The notes under the pieces are model-generated. The model was not told the origin of the DNA. It did no database searches and saw only the letters and a program-made list of their open reading frames with translations. Shown piece by piece: positions 1 through 9,700 of a DNA stretch of 64,000 bases (positions are counted from its first letter, which is position 1; each line of letters opens with the position of its first letter). Origin of the DNA: an uncultured Alphaproteobacteria bacterium. Its GTDB lineage: Bacteria > Pseudomonadota > Alphaproteobacteria > Rhodobacterales > Rhodobacteraceae. The stretch is taken from the NCBI GenBank assembly GCA_902599445.1, contig CACKFK010000003.1:1-64000 (forward strand). Reading direction: 5' to 3'. A program made the translations under genes and the position numbers.

Positions 1-2
1 CG

Positions 3-68
3 ATTAAAATTGCAAAAAAGTTTGATTGTCTGCCGGTATGGTTAAATGATATAGAGGAGCAAGATTAG
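3..68 (+). CDS. C-terminal fragment of an upstream CDS (product not identifiable)
   Basis: Open frame from window edge ...IKIAKKFDCLPVWLNDIEEQD* ending in TAG at 66-68. Confidence 0.4.
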   Translation: MKIAKKFDCLPVWLNDIEEQD

Positions 69-89
69 GGATCACTGATTTTAAAACTT

Positions 90-848
90 ATGAATTTAGG
101 CAACTGCATATATGTAGGAAAAGTAATGCACATGAGGCTGGCTCCCAAAAAACACCAGTTTCGGCATAAAATATTTAGTCTCTTTCTAGACATTGATACT
201 TTTGAGAGGATAAATAGCAAACTCAGATTATTCAGCTTAAATTGCTTTGGATTGATATCGATACATTACAAGGATCATGCGACCAGAAATGGAATGAAAC
301 TAAGGCCATGGGTTGATGCATTATTAGATCAACATGATCTACCACCTGCAGAAAAAGTTTTTCTATTGAGTTTCCCTAGGATCTTGGGGTTTGGCTTTAA
401 CCCTATATCAATTTATTTTTGTTATTCGCAAGAAAAACTTTGTTCCGTGATTTATGAAGTTAAAAATACCCATGGAGATCAGATCCCATACGTTTTCCGA
501 GCCGTAGTAAGCGAAGATGGTATCATTCGCCACCAACAAAAGAAAGAAATGTATGTCTCGCCATTCTTAGATATGGAAAAGACGTATTATTTTACAATTC
601 ATCCACCGGATGGAAAATTAGCGGTTCGAATTAAAGAAACTGGAAAGGAGGGGAAAGTCTTAATAGCCACTCAGAATGGGCGGTTTAAGCCCTTAACCGA
701 TGGTAACCTCTTAGGAGTTGTCCTTTCATATCCGTTGATGGGTATTAAAGTTACTCTTGCAATTCATTGGCATGCCCTTAGATTATTTTTAAAAGGCTTG
801 CGTTATTATTCTTATGAGGAGTGGGTGCGTAGCATTAGAAAGAATTGA
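90..848 (+). CDS. DUF1365 family protein
   Basis: 252 aa ORF; YVGKVMHMRLAPKKHQFRHKIFSLFLDID and FNPISIYFCY motifs typical of DUF1365; adjacent to CFA synthase as usual. Confidence 0.88.
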   Translation: MNLGNCIYVGKVMHMRLAPKKHQFRHKIFSLFLDIDTFERINSKLRLFSLNCFGLISIHYKDHATRNGMKLRPWVDALLDQHDLPPAEKVFLLSFPRILGFGFNPISIYFCYSQEKLCSVIYEVKNTHGDQIPYVFRAVVSEDGIIRHQQKKEMYVSPFLDMEKTYYFTIHPPDGKLAVRIKETGKEGKVLIATQNGRFKPLTDGNLLGVVLSYPLMGIKVTLAIHWHALRLFLKGLRYYSYEEWVRSIRKN

Positions 849-867
849 CTAATCCTAGGAGGAACTT

Positions 868-2073
868 GTGCAAAAGATTAGTTTAGAGGGTAAATCCAAT
901 CTACCTAGATGGTTTAGTGGGGTATCACTAATTCTAAATAATTTGAGATTTGGGGAGTTGACACTTGTCTTGCCGAATAAAAGGTCCTTCCAATTTGCTG
1001 GAAGCTTGAAAGGGCCTAAGGGTTGTATCATTGTTAAGAACGATGAATTCTTCTCAAGATTGGTGAGAGAAGGAGATAATGGCTTTTCAGAATCATATAT
1101 GGATGGTTGGTGGGACACTCCAGATCTAATGGCTGTTTTAGATGTGATCTTAATGAACAATAATGAAATAGGTAGAAGTTTTCCTGGTGGTTTCATCTTT
1201 AGAAACTATGAAAGGTTGCTTCACTGGTGGCGTTCAAATTCAAAAACACAGGCGAAAAAAAACATTTTTTATCATTACGACTTAGGAAACGAGTTTTATG
1301 CAAAATGGTTAGACAAAACTATGACCTATTCTTCTGCTATTTTCACAACAGGAGCAGAGAGTTTAGAGAAAGCCCAAGAAAATAAATACAAGGCTATTTG
1401 CGATAGTATAAATTCCAAACCGGGCGATCACATTCTAGAAATAGGTTGTGGTTGGGGAGGTTTTATGGAGTATGCCATAAAAAAACGTCAGGTTATGGTG
1501 ACAGGATTAACAATCTCAAAAGCACAACAAGATTTCACCAAAAAACGTCTTTTTGAAGAGGGACTTTCCGACCGTGCTAAGATATTACTTAAAGACTATC
1601 GGAATGAAACCGGAAAATACGACGGAGTGGTTTCTATCGAAATGTTTGAGGCCGTGGGTGAAAAATATTGGCCCTTATATTTCCGATCTATGCAAAACTT
1701 CATGAAAAACGGTGCGCACTCGGCATTACAAATTATTACAATAGCAGATGAATTGTTCCCAGAATATAGAAAGAGAGTGGATTTCATTCAAAAATATATT
1801 TTCCCAGGAGGAATGTTGCCGAGTATGAAAGCTTTGGATATGCAAATTTCGAAAGCAGGCCTACAGAAAATAGATACAAAATATTTCGGGGCTAGTTACT
1901 CTAAGACATTACGTTTATGGCATGACAAGTTTAATTCTGTTTGGGATGAAATCGCTTCTGGAAAGTTTGATTCAAGATTTAAAAGAATGTGGAATTTCTA
2001 TTTAGCTTCGTGTGCTGCTGTTTTCCAATCCAAAACTGGTGATGTAGTCCAAGTGACACTGAAAAGAACATAA
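868..2073 (+). CDS. Cyclopropane-fatty-acyl-phospholipid synthase family methyltransferase
   Basis: HYDLGNEFYAKWLDKTMTYSSAIF and LEIGCGWGGFMEYA motifs; GTG start. Confidence 0.93.
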   Translation: MQKISLEGKSNLPRWFSGVSLILNNLRFGELTLVLPNKRSFQFAGSLKGPKGCIIVKNDEFFSRLVREGDNGFSESYMDGWWDTPDLMAVLDVILMNNNEIGRSFPGGFIFRNYERLLHWWRSNSKTQAKKNIFYHYDLGNEFYAKWLDKTMTYSSAIFTTGAESLEKAQENKYKAICDSINSKPGDHILEIGCGWGGFMEYAIKKRQVMVTGLTISKAQQDFTKKRLFEEGLSDRAKILLKDYRNETGKYDGVVSIEMFEAVGEKYWPLYFRSMQNFMKNGAHSALQIITIADELFPEYRKRVDFIQKYIFPGGMLPSMKALDMQISKAGLQKIDTKYFGASYSKTLRLWHDKFNSVWDEIASGKFDSRFKRMWNFYLASCAAVFQSKTGDVVQVTLKRT

Positions 2074-2088
2074 GATCTCATAAAAATT

Positions 2089-3429
2089 TTGACAAGGATC
2101 CTAACATATAGCCTCCCCTCCATACCTTTAGCAGCTTTGTATTTTGGGGTGTATATACTTTTGGGCGAGTTTTATTCGAATGTTTTTGGTTTATCACTTT
2201 CTGCGATTGGGACCAGTTTTATACTTATTAGATTATTTGATGCATTTTCAGATCCAATAATGGGTTATGTTAGTGACAATTTCTATACAGGAGTTGGTAA
2301 ACGAAAGCCCTGGGTTTTTTTGGGAGGCGGTATTTTTTTTTATGCAGCTTGGATGCTTTTTGTACCTGATCTGGAATCAGAAATAACAATTTCTTACTTT
2401 GCGTTCTGGCTTTTTATTTCTACCATTGGTTGGACTATAATGTACTCACCCTATTATGCTCTTGGAGCAGAGTTAAGTAGGGATTATTCTGAAAGAAGTA
2501 AAATAACCTTTTGTCGGGAGCTGTTTGTCCTTTTAGGAATAGTTCTAGCCTCTTTACTCTATTCCATAGGCTTTGAACCAAAAACGCATCTAGTTATTTT
2601 TGGTATTGAACCCTCTGTCGGGCTTAAGCAGATATGTCTCATCTCTGGGGGTCTTTTTTTACTATCAATGATATTTTTTTTTGTATCAAGAGAAACTGGG
2701 GCAAATACTGGCAATCAAAAAAACCACAAATTTAAGGTCCAGGAAATAATAGAAGTTTTCAAGACCCAAAGATTATTTTTACGTTTGCTAGCATCACAGT
2801 TTTTGAACGGATTGGCGAATGGTTTTCCACCCGCTCTTTTCGTTTTTTTTGTAAGTTATCTTTTACAGATGCCAGCTCTCACTGGGCCGTTATTACTATT
2901 ATATTTTGTAGGAGCAATTATAGGAGTACCAGTTTGGCTTTTACTAAGCCACAAATATGACAAACACAGGGTTTGGTGCGTGGCCATGATTTACGCTTGT
3001 ACAGTATTTTCCTTTGTAATAATGCTTGGTAAAGGGGATTTAGTAGGGTTTTCAATCATTTGCTTTTTGAGCGGATTGGCTCTAAGTGCTGATTTAGCTT
3101 TACCAACTTCTATTCAAGCTGACGTGTTAGATTTGGAAGTCCTGCGTACCGGGAAGAGACCTGCTGGTCAATTTTTTGCTATTTGGGGATTTATCTCTAA
3201 ATCTGCTATGGCTATTTCAACTGGCTTAGCACTGATTTTGTTAGATCTGGTAGAATTCCAGCCAAATACAACTAATGAGGTATTTGCATTAACATCTTTG
3301 TCCTTGATGTATGGGGGGGTGCCAATAATACTTAAGTGTTTGTCGGTTTATTTGATGTGGAATTTTGAATTGGACCGAAAAAAACACCAGGAAATCATGG
3401 ATTCGTTGCTTTTAAAAGAAACCAGCTAA
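2089..3429 (+). CDS. MFS transporter (GPH/MFS_2 sugar-cation symporter-like)
   Basis: RLFDAFSDPIMGYVSDN...GKRKPWVFLG motif, about 12 hydrophobic segments. Confidence 0.85.
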   Translation: MTRILTYSLPSIPLAALYFGVYILLGEFYSNVFGLSLSAIGTSFILIRLFDAFSDPIMGYVSDNFYTGVGKRKPWVFLGGGIFFYAAWMLFVPDLESEITISYFAFWLFISTIGWTIMYSPYYALGAELSRDYSERSKITFCRELFVLLGIVLASLLYSIGFEPKTHLVIFGIEPSVGLKQICLISGGLFLLSMIFFFVSRETGANTGNQKNHKFKVQEIIEVFKTQRLFLRLLASQFLNGLANGFPPALFVFFVSYLLQMPALTGPLLLLYFVGAIIGVPVWLLLSHKYDKHRVWCVAMIYACTVFSFVIMLGKGDLVGFSIICFLSGLALSADLALPTSIQADVLDLEVLRTGKRPAGQFFAIWGFISKSAMAISTGLALILLDLVEFQPNTTNEVFALTSLSLMYGGVPIILKCLSVYLMWNFELDRKKHQEIMDSLLLKETS

Positions 3430-3438
3430 TCGCATACT

Positions 3439-4284
3439 TTAAAAAAATTTATCCATTAATTTTTTGGGTATATAGGGCCACAATTTCTGGGAAAAATCGT
3501 TAGTAGGGGTATATCTTATTTTTGGATATTTTGTTTCTATACTTTTCAGAATCACCTTTGACAATTTATCAATGGGAAGAGAGTTTTGATCAAATTTCTC
3601 CAATGACCTTAGAATTTTATTGAAAGGCGTATAATATTCAGTATCAGAAAAGTTCATATTTCTTCCATGACGTTTTAGGGTATTCCATATTGGTGTAGAA
3701 ATCGAACCTGGGGCCACAATAATGACCTTAATACCATATGGCTTTAATTCTCTCCTTATTGATTCAGAGAAGGCTTCGACCGCATGTTTGCTGGCACAAT
3801 ATGCACTCATGAAAGGCGAACCAATTTTACCCCCTAAAATACTACTGATATTGATAATCCTCCCAGGAGGTCCCTCTAACTTCCTATTTGTTCCAAGTAA
3901 TGGCAGAAAAGTTTTTGTGCACAAAAAAGTTCCTAGTACTTTGGTATTTATTTGCGTCACAAATTCAGTTGTAGTCATATACTCAACCGGACCAAGAGTG
4001 GCTACACCTGCGTTATTAATCAAAGCACAAAGCTTCGCACTTCCTAAGTATTTCTCAACCTTATTTCTCGCTTTAAGTACCTGAGACTCAATTGTGACAT
4101 CCATGATAATGGATTCAAATCTAGAGCCAAACTCTTTTGACAAGGTCGCAGAGTCCTTTTTGGATCTGACAGTACCAAACACTTTGTATCCAGTTGATAC
4201 AAGCATTCGACATAGCTCTTTTCCTATCCCGCTAGAACTTCCAGTAACGAGAACGACTTGCTCTTTTTTGTTCAGGTTTTCCAT
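3439..4284 (-). CDS. SDR family NAD(P)-dependent oxidoreductase
   Basis: VTGSSSGIGKELCRML, NNAG, YCASKHAVEAF. Confidence 0.93.
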   Translation of the reverse strand: MENLNKKEQVVLVTGSSSGIGKELCRMLVSTGYKVFGTVRSKKDSATLSKEFGSRFESIIMDVTIESQVLKARNKVEKYLGSAKLCALINNAGVATLGPVEYMTTTEFVTQINTKVLGTFLCTKTFLPLLGTNRKLEGPPGRIINISSILGGKIGSPFMSAYCASKHAVEAFSESIRRELKPYGIKVIIVAPGSISTPIWNTLKRHGRNMNFSDTEYYTPFNKILRSLEKFDQNSLPIDKLSKVILKSIETKYPKIRYTPTNDFSQKLWPYIPKKLMDKFF

Positions 4285-4946
4285 AGCGAGTGCATGTTCC
4301 CATTGCTTTTATTTAGGACAAATTCGGCCTGAGACCCTCCTGCATAAAAGCGACTACCAAGCCATTTACCTTCTTCTGAGTAAAGTAATTCTAATTCTAA
4401 ATCACCGGTCACCTTCCAAAGTGTTGCCGGTATATTTCCTTTGAGACTTTTAGCCATGTCAGCACCCACTTTGGTGGTAGAAATCTCCAGAGGATCCCCA
4501 TCTTGAGTGCTAATCCACGTCTTCCTTTTTAGGAAATCCGGTGAAAAGTAACTTGTAGTAGCAGGGTTTCCTTTAACTATCCCAGAGAATTTTGATCCCT
4601 CAACTTTGAATCCCTTGCTTGTGCGATTACCCTTGGCAAATTCCTTCTTCTTTCCCACTAGAGTTTCAGAGGCTAGTTTAATTAAGGTTCCTGATTCCCA
4701 TGTTTCCTTGTTCTTAAGTTTGTAAGAAAATGCATCGAAACTCAGAATTTTAACCGATATCTCTACGTCAATGTTGGCTGTCACTTTATTACCTGATTGT
4801 GTTAGATTGATTTTGGAATAGCCGACCTCTAATCCCCTCCAGACCAGGGAGAAAGATGTCGAGGCTTTTTGGGCTAGAGATATAGAAGGGTACATCCCAG
4901 CAAAAACAGTTGCACTAGTTCCAAGCAGTAATTTTCGTCTATTCAT
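4272..4946 (-). CDS. DUF6134-like secreted protein
   Basis: Tat/Sec-like N-terminus MNRRKLLLGTSATVFAGMYPSISLAQ; rest of ORF beta-rich, family assignment by resemblance. Confidence 0.55.
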   Translation of the reverse strand: MNRRKLLLGTSATVFAGMYPSISLAQKASTSFSLVWRGLEVGYSKINLTQSGNKVTANIDVEISVKILSFDAFSYKLKNKETWESGTLIKLASETLVGKKKEFAKGNRTSKGFKVEGSKFSGIVKGNPATTSYFSPDFLKRKTWISTQDGDPLEISTTKVGADMAKSLKGNIPATLWKVTGDLELELLYSEEGKWLGSRFYAGGSQAEFVLNKSNGNMHSLWKT

Positions 4947-5185
4947 TTTATCCCAAAAAATCTAGGTAACTATCATTAACACGGTTCTTATTATTTAAAA
5001 TATCAAGTAAGTAAAACTTGGATTTATCACTATTCTTTCTTATTGTACAGATAACGAATTAAGCAAAAGATTCATGAATGAGGAGAATCTTAAAAATCTG
5101 GTAATAATATTCTAAATGTGTAAGAAAGCAAGAAGACCTCCTAGTTTGTTGTGATGAAAACATATTATTAAATACGGTCAGAGTA

Positions 5186-7549
5186 TTGAAAAATATTGAA
5201 AAGTATAACGTCTATTTTACCTGGCCAAGGTGGGTTTTGAATATAGCATTGTGGGCCACACTAGTCTTTTTCATGACTTGTTATGTATCTTATGCAGATG
5301 ATTATAAAACTATCGATGAGCAATCTGAAATTCTTTTGGATTATGCTGAAAAGATTATTGCAAACAATTTAACGTCAGAATATTTGTTGAAACGAACCAG
5401 ATCCCGGTTGGTCAAGATGCGAGGCACTCTGTTGGAAAGTGAAGGAGTGCAACTGACTAGAGTGAAAAATTTGACAGATCAAATAAAAGCAATGGATTCG
5501 CCAGTATTAGATGGTGAAATAATATCTGACCGCTTAAAGGATTTGAAGGAAAGATTGACATTGGATTTGGCTGCAGCAAGTTTTCCTTTAGCTTTCTCAA
5601 GGTCTGCGAGGGAACGAGCGGAGCAATATATCGGCAAGATAGATGCTGTACTGCTTGAGAGATTCAAATCAAAACTTTTATCAAAAAATCCTAGCCCTTT
5701 GTATTTGCTTTCATGGGTTGTAACAATTTCTGAATTATCAGTGATAAGCCAAGAAGTTCTGAGCCAAGTAACTGAATCGGCAGAAAACCTAGGTAATAAT
5801 ATAAGTACAAGAATAATGTCTCCTATATTATTTTTCTTTCTGGGATTGGTATTTTTTTGGTTAAAAGGGATCATTCGGAATGAAATAGATGGTAGGATTA
5901 AGGTTACAGATTCGAAAAGATATGAAGCAATTTTTTCCGTAGTAGAAAATTTGAATCAATTAATACTACCAGTCATTGGATATTTGGCTATCTGTAATGG
6001 TCTAAAGTTAACGGGTATATTTGGAGAATTTAGTGCACTATTTCTTGATTATACTCTTAAAATTATTTTGTCTGTTATAGTAGCGCGATGGCTAATACTG
6101 AGTCTTGCCTCTGAGAGTATTCAGGTTGGTCATTTATTCAATTTTGATGAAGATAAGGAAAAAAAAGTAGTCAGGTTAGTGATTCAGTTGTCGCTATCTT
6201 TTGGCGCAATTCTATTTATAGACATGGTTTATAAAGGTTTTAACTTAAGCACAATATCCCAAGGAAATTTGTATTTCCCTATAATTGTAATAAGTTCTCT
6301 TACGTTGTTTCATCTGAGTAAAATAATTAAAACTGCTGACAATTATGAAACTTTCGCAGGAAGGTCAACTACTTTTCCCAAAATGGCTAGTAGAACTATT
6401 CTATTACTGACCATTCTCATTCCAGCTTTTGCAATTATTGGATATATAGAGGCTTCTCTATACCTTGTTAGAGGAATTGTTCTCAGCTTAGCAGTAATAG
6501 CTGGAGCATATATAGGGTACAGAATTGTTGATACGATTGTTAAGGGGGTCTTAACCAGGGATGATTTGGGAGACTTGAGCACTTTTGTCAGACTGCTCTC
6601 TAGCCTTATAGCCGTAATAATTTTTGCTCTTGCGATTATGGTTATTACCTTGGTTTGGGGATTAGGGATAAGTAACCTTCAGGATATGTGGTTTCGGATA
6701 AATGAGGGTGTGTCTCTTGGAGATAGCCGAGTAACACCTTCAGGCTTAGCCAAATTTCTGATTATTTTTACATTTGGTTATATGCTTACTCGTTTTTTAC
6801 AGAGAGTACTCAGGGAGAAAATTTTACCTTCCACTAATTTGGATGCAGGAGGAAAGGGAGCACTTCTTTCTGGGGTGGGGTACATTGGTTATTTTCTGGC
6901 TGGGATCCTTGCATTGTCATCAACAGGCTTAGATTTATCCAGCCTGGCCATTTTAGCAGGAGCGTTGTCTGTTGGCCTGGGTTTTGGAATGCAAACCATA
7001 GTTTCAAATTTTGTGTCTGGTATTATAATGTTGATTGAGAGACCAATTAAAGAAGGAGATTGGATTGAGGTGTCAGGCTATTCTGGTACGGTCAAAACGA
7101 TTTCTGTTAGATCTACTCACTTACAGACCTTTAATAAGGCAACTGCTATTATCCCAAATTCAGCTATTATTTCGAGTTCGGTATTAAACTGGATGCATGG
7201 TGATGTTGAGGGTCGAGTTAGTGTTCCTATCGAAGTTGCATATGGGACTAATCCAGATTTAGTCAAGCGGTTGCTTCTGGAAATTGCTAGCGCACATCTG
7301 AAGGTTCTTGATGATCCTGAACCTGTTGTTTTGCTCAGAGGTTTTGGTGAAAGTGCATTAAAATTTGAACTCAGAGCATTTATTACTGAAAAGTTTAGTC
7401 TCAATGTACAATCAGAATTGAACTTTGAAGTCCTAAAGGTTTTCGAAAAGCATAATATAGAAATTCCATATCCAAAACGCGATTTAAATTTAAAAATTGA
7501 CTCTAAAGACCCTAATCAATCCAAAATATTTGGAAAAAGAGATAAATGA
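5186..7549 (+). CDS. Mechanosensitive ion channel family protein (MscS type, DUF3772-like N-terminus)
   Basis: LAILAGALSVGLGFGMQTIVSNFVSGIIMLIERPIKEGDWIEVSGYSGTVKTISVRSTHLQTFNKATAIIPNS is the MscS domain. Confidence 0.93.
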   Translation: MKNIEKYNVYFTWPRWVLNIALWATLVFFMTCYVSYADDYKTIDEQSEILLDYAEKIIANNLTSEYLLKRTRSRLVKMRGTLLESEGVQLTRVKNLTDQIKAMDSPVLDGEIISDRLKDLKERLTLDLAAASFPLAFSRSARERAEQYIGKIDAVLLERFKSKLLSKNPSPLYLLSWVVTISELSVISQEVLSQVTESAENLGNNISTRIMSPILFFFLGLVFFWLKGIIRNEIDGRIKVTDSKRYEAIFSVVENLNQLILPVIGYLAICNGLKLTGIFGEFSALFLDYTLKIILSVIVARWLILSLASESIQVGHLFNFDEDKEKKVVRLVIQLSLSFGAILFIDMVYKGFNLSTISQGNLYFPIIVISSLTLFHLSKIIKTADNYETFAGRSTTFPKMASRTILLLTILIPAFAIIGYIEASLYLVRGIVLSLAVIAGAYIGYRIVDTIVKGVLTRDDLGDLSTFVRLLSSLIAVIIFALAIMVITLVWGLGISNLQDMWFRINEGVSLGDSRVTPSGLAKFLIIFTFGYMLTRFLQRVLREKILPSTNLDAGGKGALLSGVGYIGYFLAGILALSSTGLDLSSLAILAGALSVGLGFGMQTIVSNFVSGIIMLIERPIKEGDWIEVSGYSGTVKTISVRSTHLQTFNKATAIIPNSAIISSSVLNWMHGDVEGRVSVPIEVAYGTNPDLVKRLLLEIASAHLKVLDDPEPVVLLRGFGESALKFELRAFITEKFSLNVQSELNFEVLKVFEKHNIEIPYPKRDLNLKIDSKDPNQSKIFGKRDK

Positions 7550-8268
7550 GAGAGATATCTTTATTTTGGGAAGATGCTTATACGGAGAATGAAACTGCCG
7601 TCATCAAGAAAATTATTCCTAACGAGGGTATAATTTTAGAAAAAACCCTATTTTATCCAACTAGTGGAGGACAACCTTGTGACATTGGTTTGATAAAATT
7701 TGACAAGCAGGTTACCCGTATATTGCAAGTAAGGAAGTTTGAGGATCAAGATATTTTACTAGTACCTGAAGTGTTTCCAGATAACCTTGTGGTTGGAAAG
7801 AGCGGAGTGCAGGAAATAAATTGGGAACTCCGCTATATGCATATGCGGATGCATACGGCACTACACCTTTTATCTGTGGTAATTCCATTACCTGTCACTG
7901 GTGGACAGATTGGTGCGACTAAGAGTAGGTTAGATTTCAGTATGCCTGAACCGGTCGAAGATAAACAAAGGATTGAAGATGGGGTCAATAGTTTAATTCA
8001 ACAGGATCTTGATGTTGAGCAGCTCTGGATTAAAGAGACGGAATTGGACCAGAACCTTAATCTAGTTAAAACGATGTCTGTGTCACCCCCACGCGGTAGA
8101 GGAGATATACGTTTGATAAAGATTTTTTCACCAGAAAGCCAGATTGATCTTCAACCTTGTGGTGGGACTCATGTCAAGAGCACTATTGAAATTGGAAAAA
8201 TAACTGTGGGTAAAATTGAAAATAAGGGAAAAAATAATAGGCGAGTGAACATTCATTTTTCTCAGTAA
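7546..8268 (+). CDS. Alanyl-tRNA editing protein (AlaX-like)
   Basis: TLFYPTSGGQPCD, HTALHLLS, QPCGGTHVKST metal-binding motifs. Confidence 0.9.
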   Translation: MREISLFWEDAYTENETAVIKKIIPNEGIILEKTLFYPTSGGQPCDIGLIKFDKQVTRILQVRKFEDQDILLVPEVFPDNLVVGKSGVQEINWELRYMHMRMHTALHLLSVVIPLPVTGGQIGATKSRLDFSMPEPVEDKQRIEDGVNSLIQQDLDVEQLWIKETELDQNLNLVKTMSVSPPRGRGDIRLIKIFSPESQIDLQPCGGTHVKSTIEIGKITVGKIENKGKNNRRVNIHFSQ

Positions 8269-8331
8269 ATTCGCCAAATTAATTAAAGAGTGCTTGATTA
8301 TTTCTTTCAATAAAGGTTATTTGAACTCTGT

Positions 8332-8421
8332 GGAGAGGTGGCCGAGTGGTCGAAGGCGCACGCCTGGAAAGTGTGTAGGCGGGAGACCGTCTCCAGGGTT
8401 CGAATCCCTGTCTCTCCGCCA
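8332..8421 (+). tRNA. tRNA-Ser (GGA)
   Basis: ggagaggtggccgagtggtcgaaggcgcacgcctGGAaagtgtgtaggcgggagaccgtctccagggttcgaatccctgtctctccgcca: acceptor pairing, long variable arm, T-loop GGTTCGAATCC, 3' region CGCCA. Confidence 0.95.
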
Positions 8422-8447
8422 CGCAATACTGTTTAAATGAGTCAACT

Positions 8448-9644
8448 ATGTATCTGTATTTGTTTCCAATTATTAGTGCTAGTGTTATTGTTGGTGTAAG
8501 TTTTGGAGGCAGGCAGATCCTCCCTCTCACAATTGATGGCATAATTAACAACAGCACGGCACTGGATTATCTGACACTAAGTTTCGCTTTCGCAGTTGGT
8601 CAGGTCATGTGGGGATTCGCGAATTATATAGGCGGAACTGTCGCGGACAAGTTCGGAAACGAAAAAGCACTTATCTTGGGAATTTTACTTTCTGCCTTAG
8701 GATGTGCTCTTATCCCCTATTGTGATAGTTCCATTGAAATTATCTTGGCAGTTGGCTTGCTTTCTGCTGGTGGAGCTGGAATAGCTGGACTTGCAGTAGC
8801 TATGTCGGCAGTTAACAAAAAAGTTCCTGCAGAAAAGTCAGGCATGGCATTTGGTATACTTAATGCTGGTGGGTCTTTAGGTCAAACCTTCTTGGCCCCA
8901 ATAGGGGTCATCCTAATAGCTAATTATGGTTGGGTTTTTGCTTTAAACGCATTATCCATGCTGCTAATTTGTACCCTTCCTTTTGCTTACTTACTTAAAG
9001 ATCATGACTCAAAAACGAAATCTAGTGGTAAGAATGAAGCGGTAAATATAAACCAAATGATCAAGATTGCTTTCTCTACTCCGAGTTACAATTTTCTAGC
9101 ATTAGGATTTTTCACGTGTGGCTTCCATGTGGCTTTTATTGCAGTTCATATGCCAGGTGTTATAGCTTATTGTGGCCTACCTGCGACATTATCTGGTTGG
9201 TCTCTTGCTTTGATTGGTTTATTCAATGTTATTGGGAGTTTGGTAGCAGGCTGGTGCATAAGTAGGTGGAGTAAGAAACTTTTCTTATCATCGATCTATT
9301 TTTCTAGGGCCATAATTGTTATTGTCTTTCTGATATCCCCCAAAAGCGAGATTACCATCTTAGTATTTTCTGCAGCGCTAGGAGCTACCTATTTATCTAC
9401 TGTACCTCCAACTGCTGCCTTGGTGGCTGGTATGTTTGGGCCAAACTGTATGGCCACGCTGTTTGGCATAGCGTTATTTTCCCACCAAATAGGGGGGTTT
9501 TTAGGCGCCTATTTGGGGGGTTATTTTTTCGATATTTCGGGTGAATACACGTTAGTATGGCTTATTGACATAGCCTTAGCCCTTTTCGCGGCAATAATTC
9601 ATTTGCCCATTAAGGAAAAATTAGTAACTCAAACTACGATATGA
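8448..9644 (+). CDS. MFS transporter
   Basis: GGTVADKFGNEKALILG and 12 TM pattern. Confidence 0.88.
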   Translation: MYLYLFPIISASVIVGVSFGGRQILPLTIDGIINNSTALDYLTLSFAFAVGQVMWGFANYIGGTVADKFGNEKALILGILLSALGCALIPYCDSSIEIILAVGLLSAGGAGIAGLAVAMSAVNKKVPAEKSGMAFGILNAGGSLGQTFLAPIGVILIANYGWVFALNALSMLLICTLPFAYLLKDHDSKTKSSGKNEAVNINQMIKIAFSTPSYNFLALGFFTCGFHVAFIAVHMPGVIAYCGLPATLSGWSLALIGLFNVIGSLVAGWCISRWSKKLFLSSIYFSRAIIVIVFLISPKSEITILVFSAALGATYLSTVPPTAALVAGMFGPNCMATLFGIALFSHQIGGFLGAYLGGYFFDISGEYTLVWLIDIALALFAAIIHLPIKEKLVTQTTI

Positions 9645-9700
9645 TAAGCTGGAACAGATTATTATCTCTAAAAAAAATGTAAATTAATCTAGAGGATTTA

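Noticed and set aside
855-1196. 113 aa minus-strand ORF within the CFA synthase gene
   Set aside because: Antisense shadow of a well-supported CDS.
3722-4444. Two plus-strand ORFs (120 and 116 aa) over the SDR and DUF6134-like genes
   Set aside because: Antisense shadows of supported minus-strand CDSs.
8279-8557. 92 aa minus-strand ORF covering the tRNA-Ser
   Set aside because: Contains the reverse translation of the tRNA ([14 protein letters not shown]...), a common tRNA-derived false ORF.
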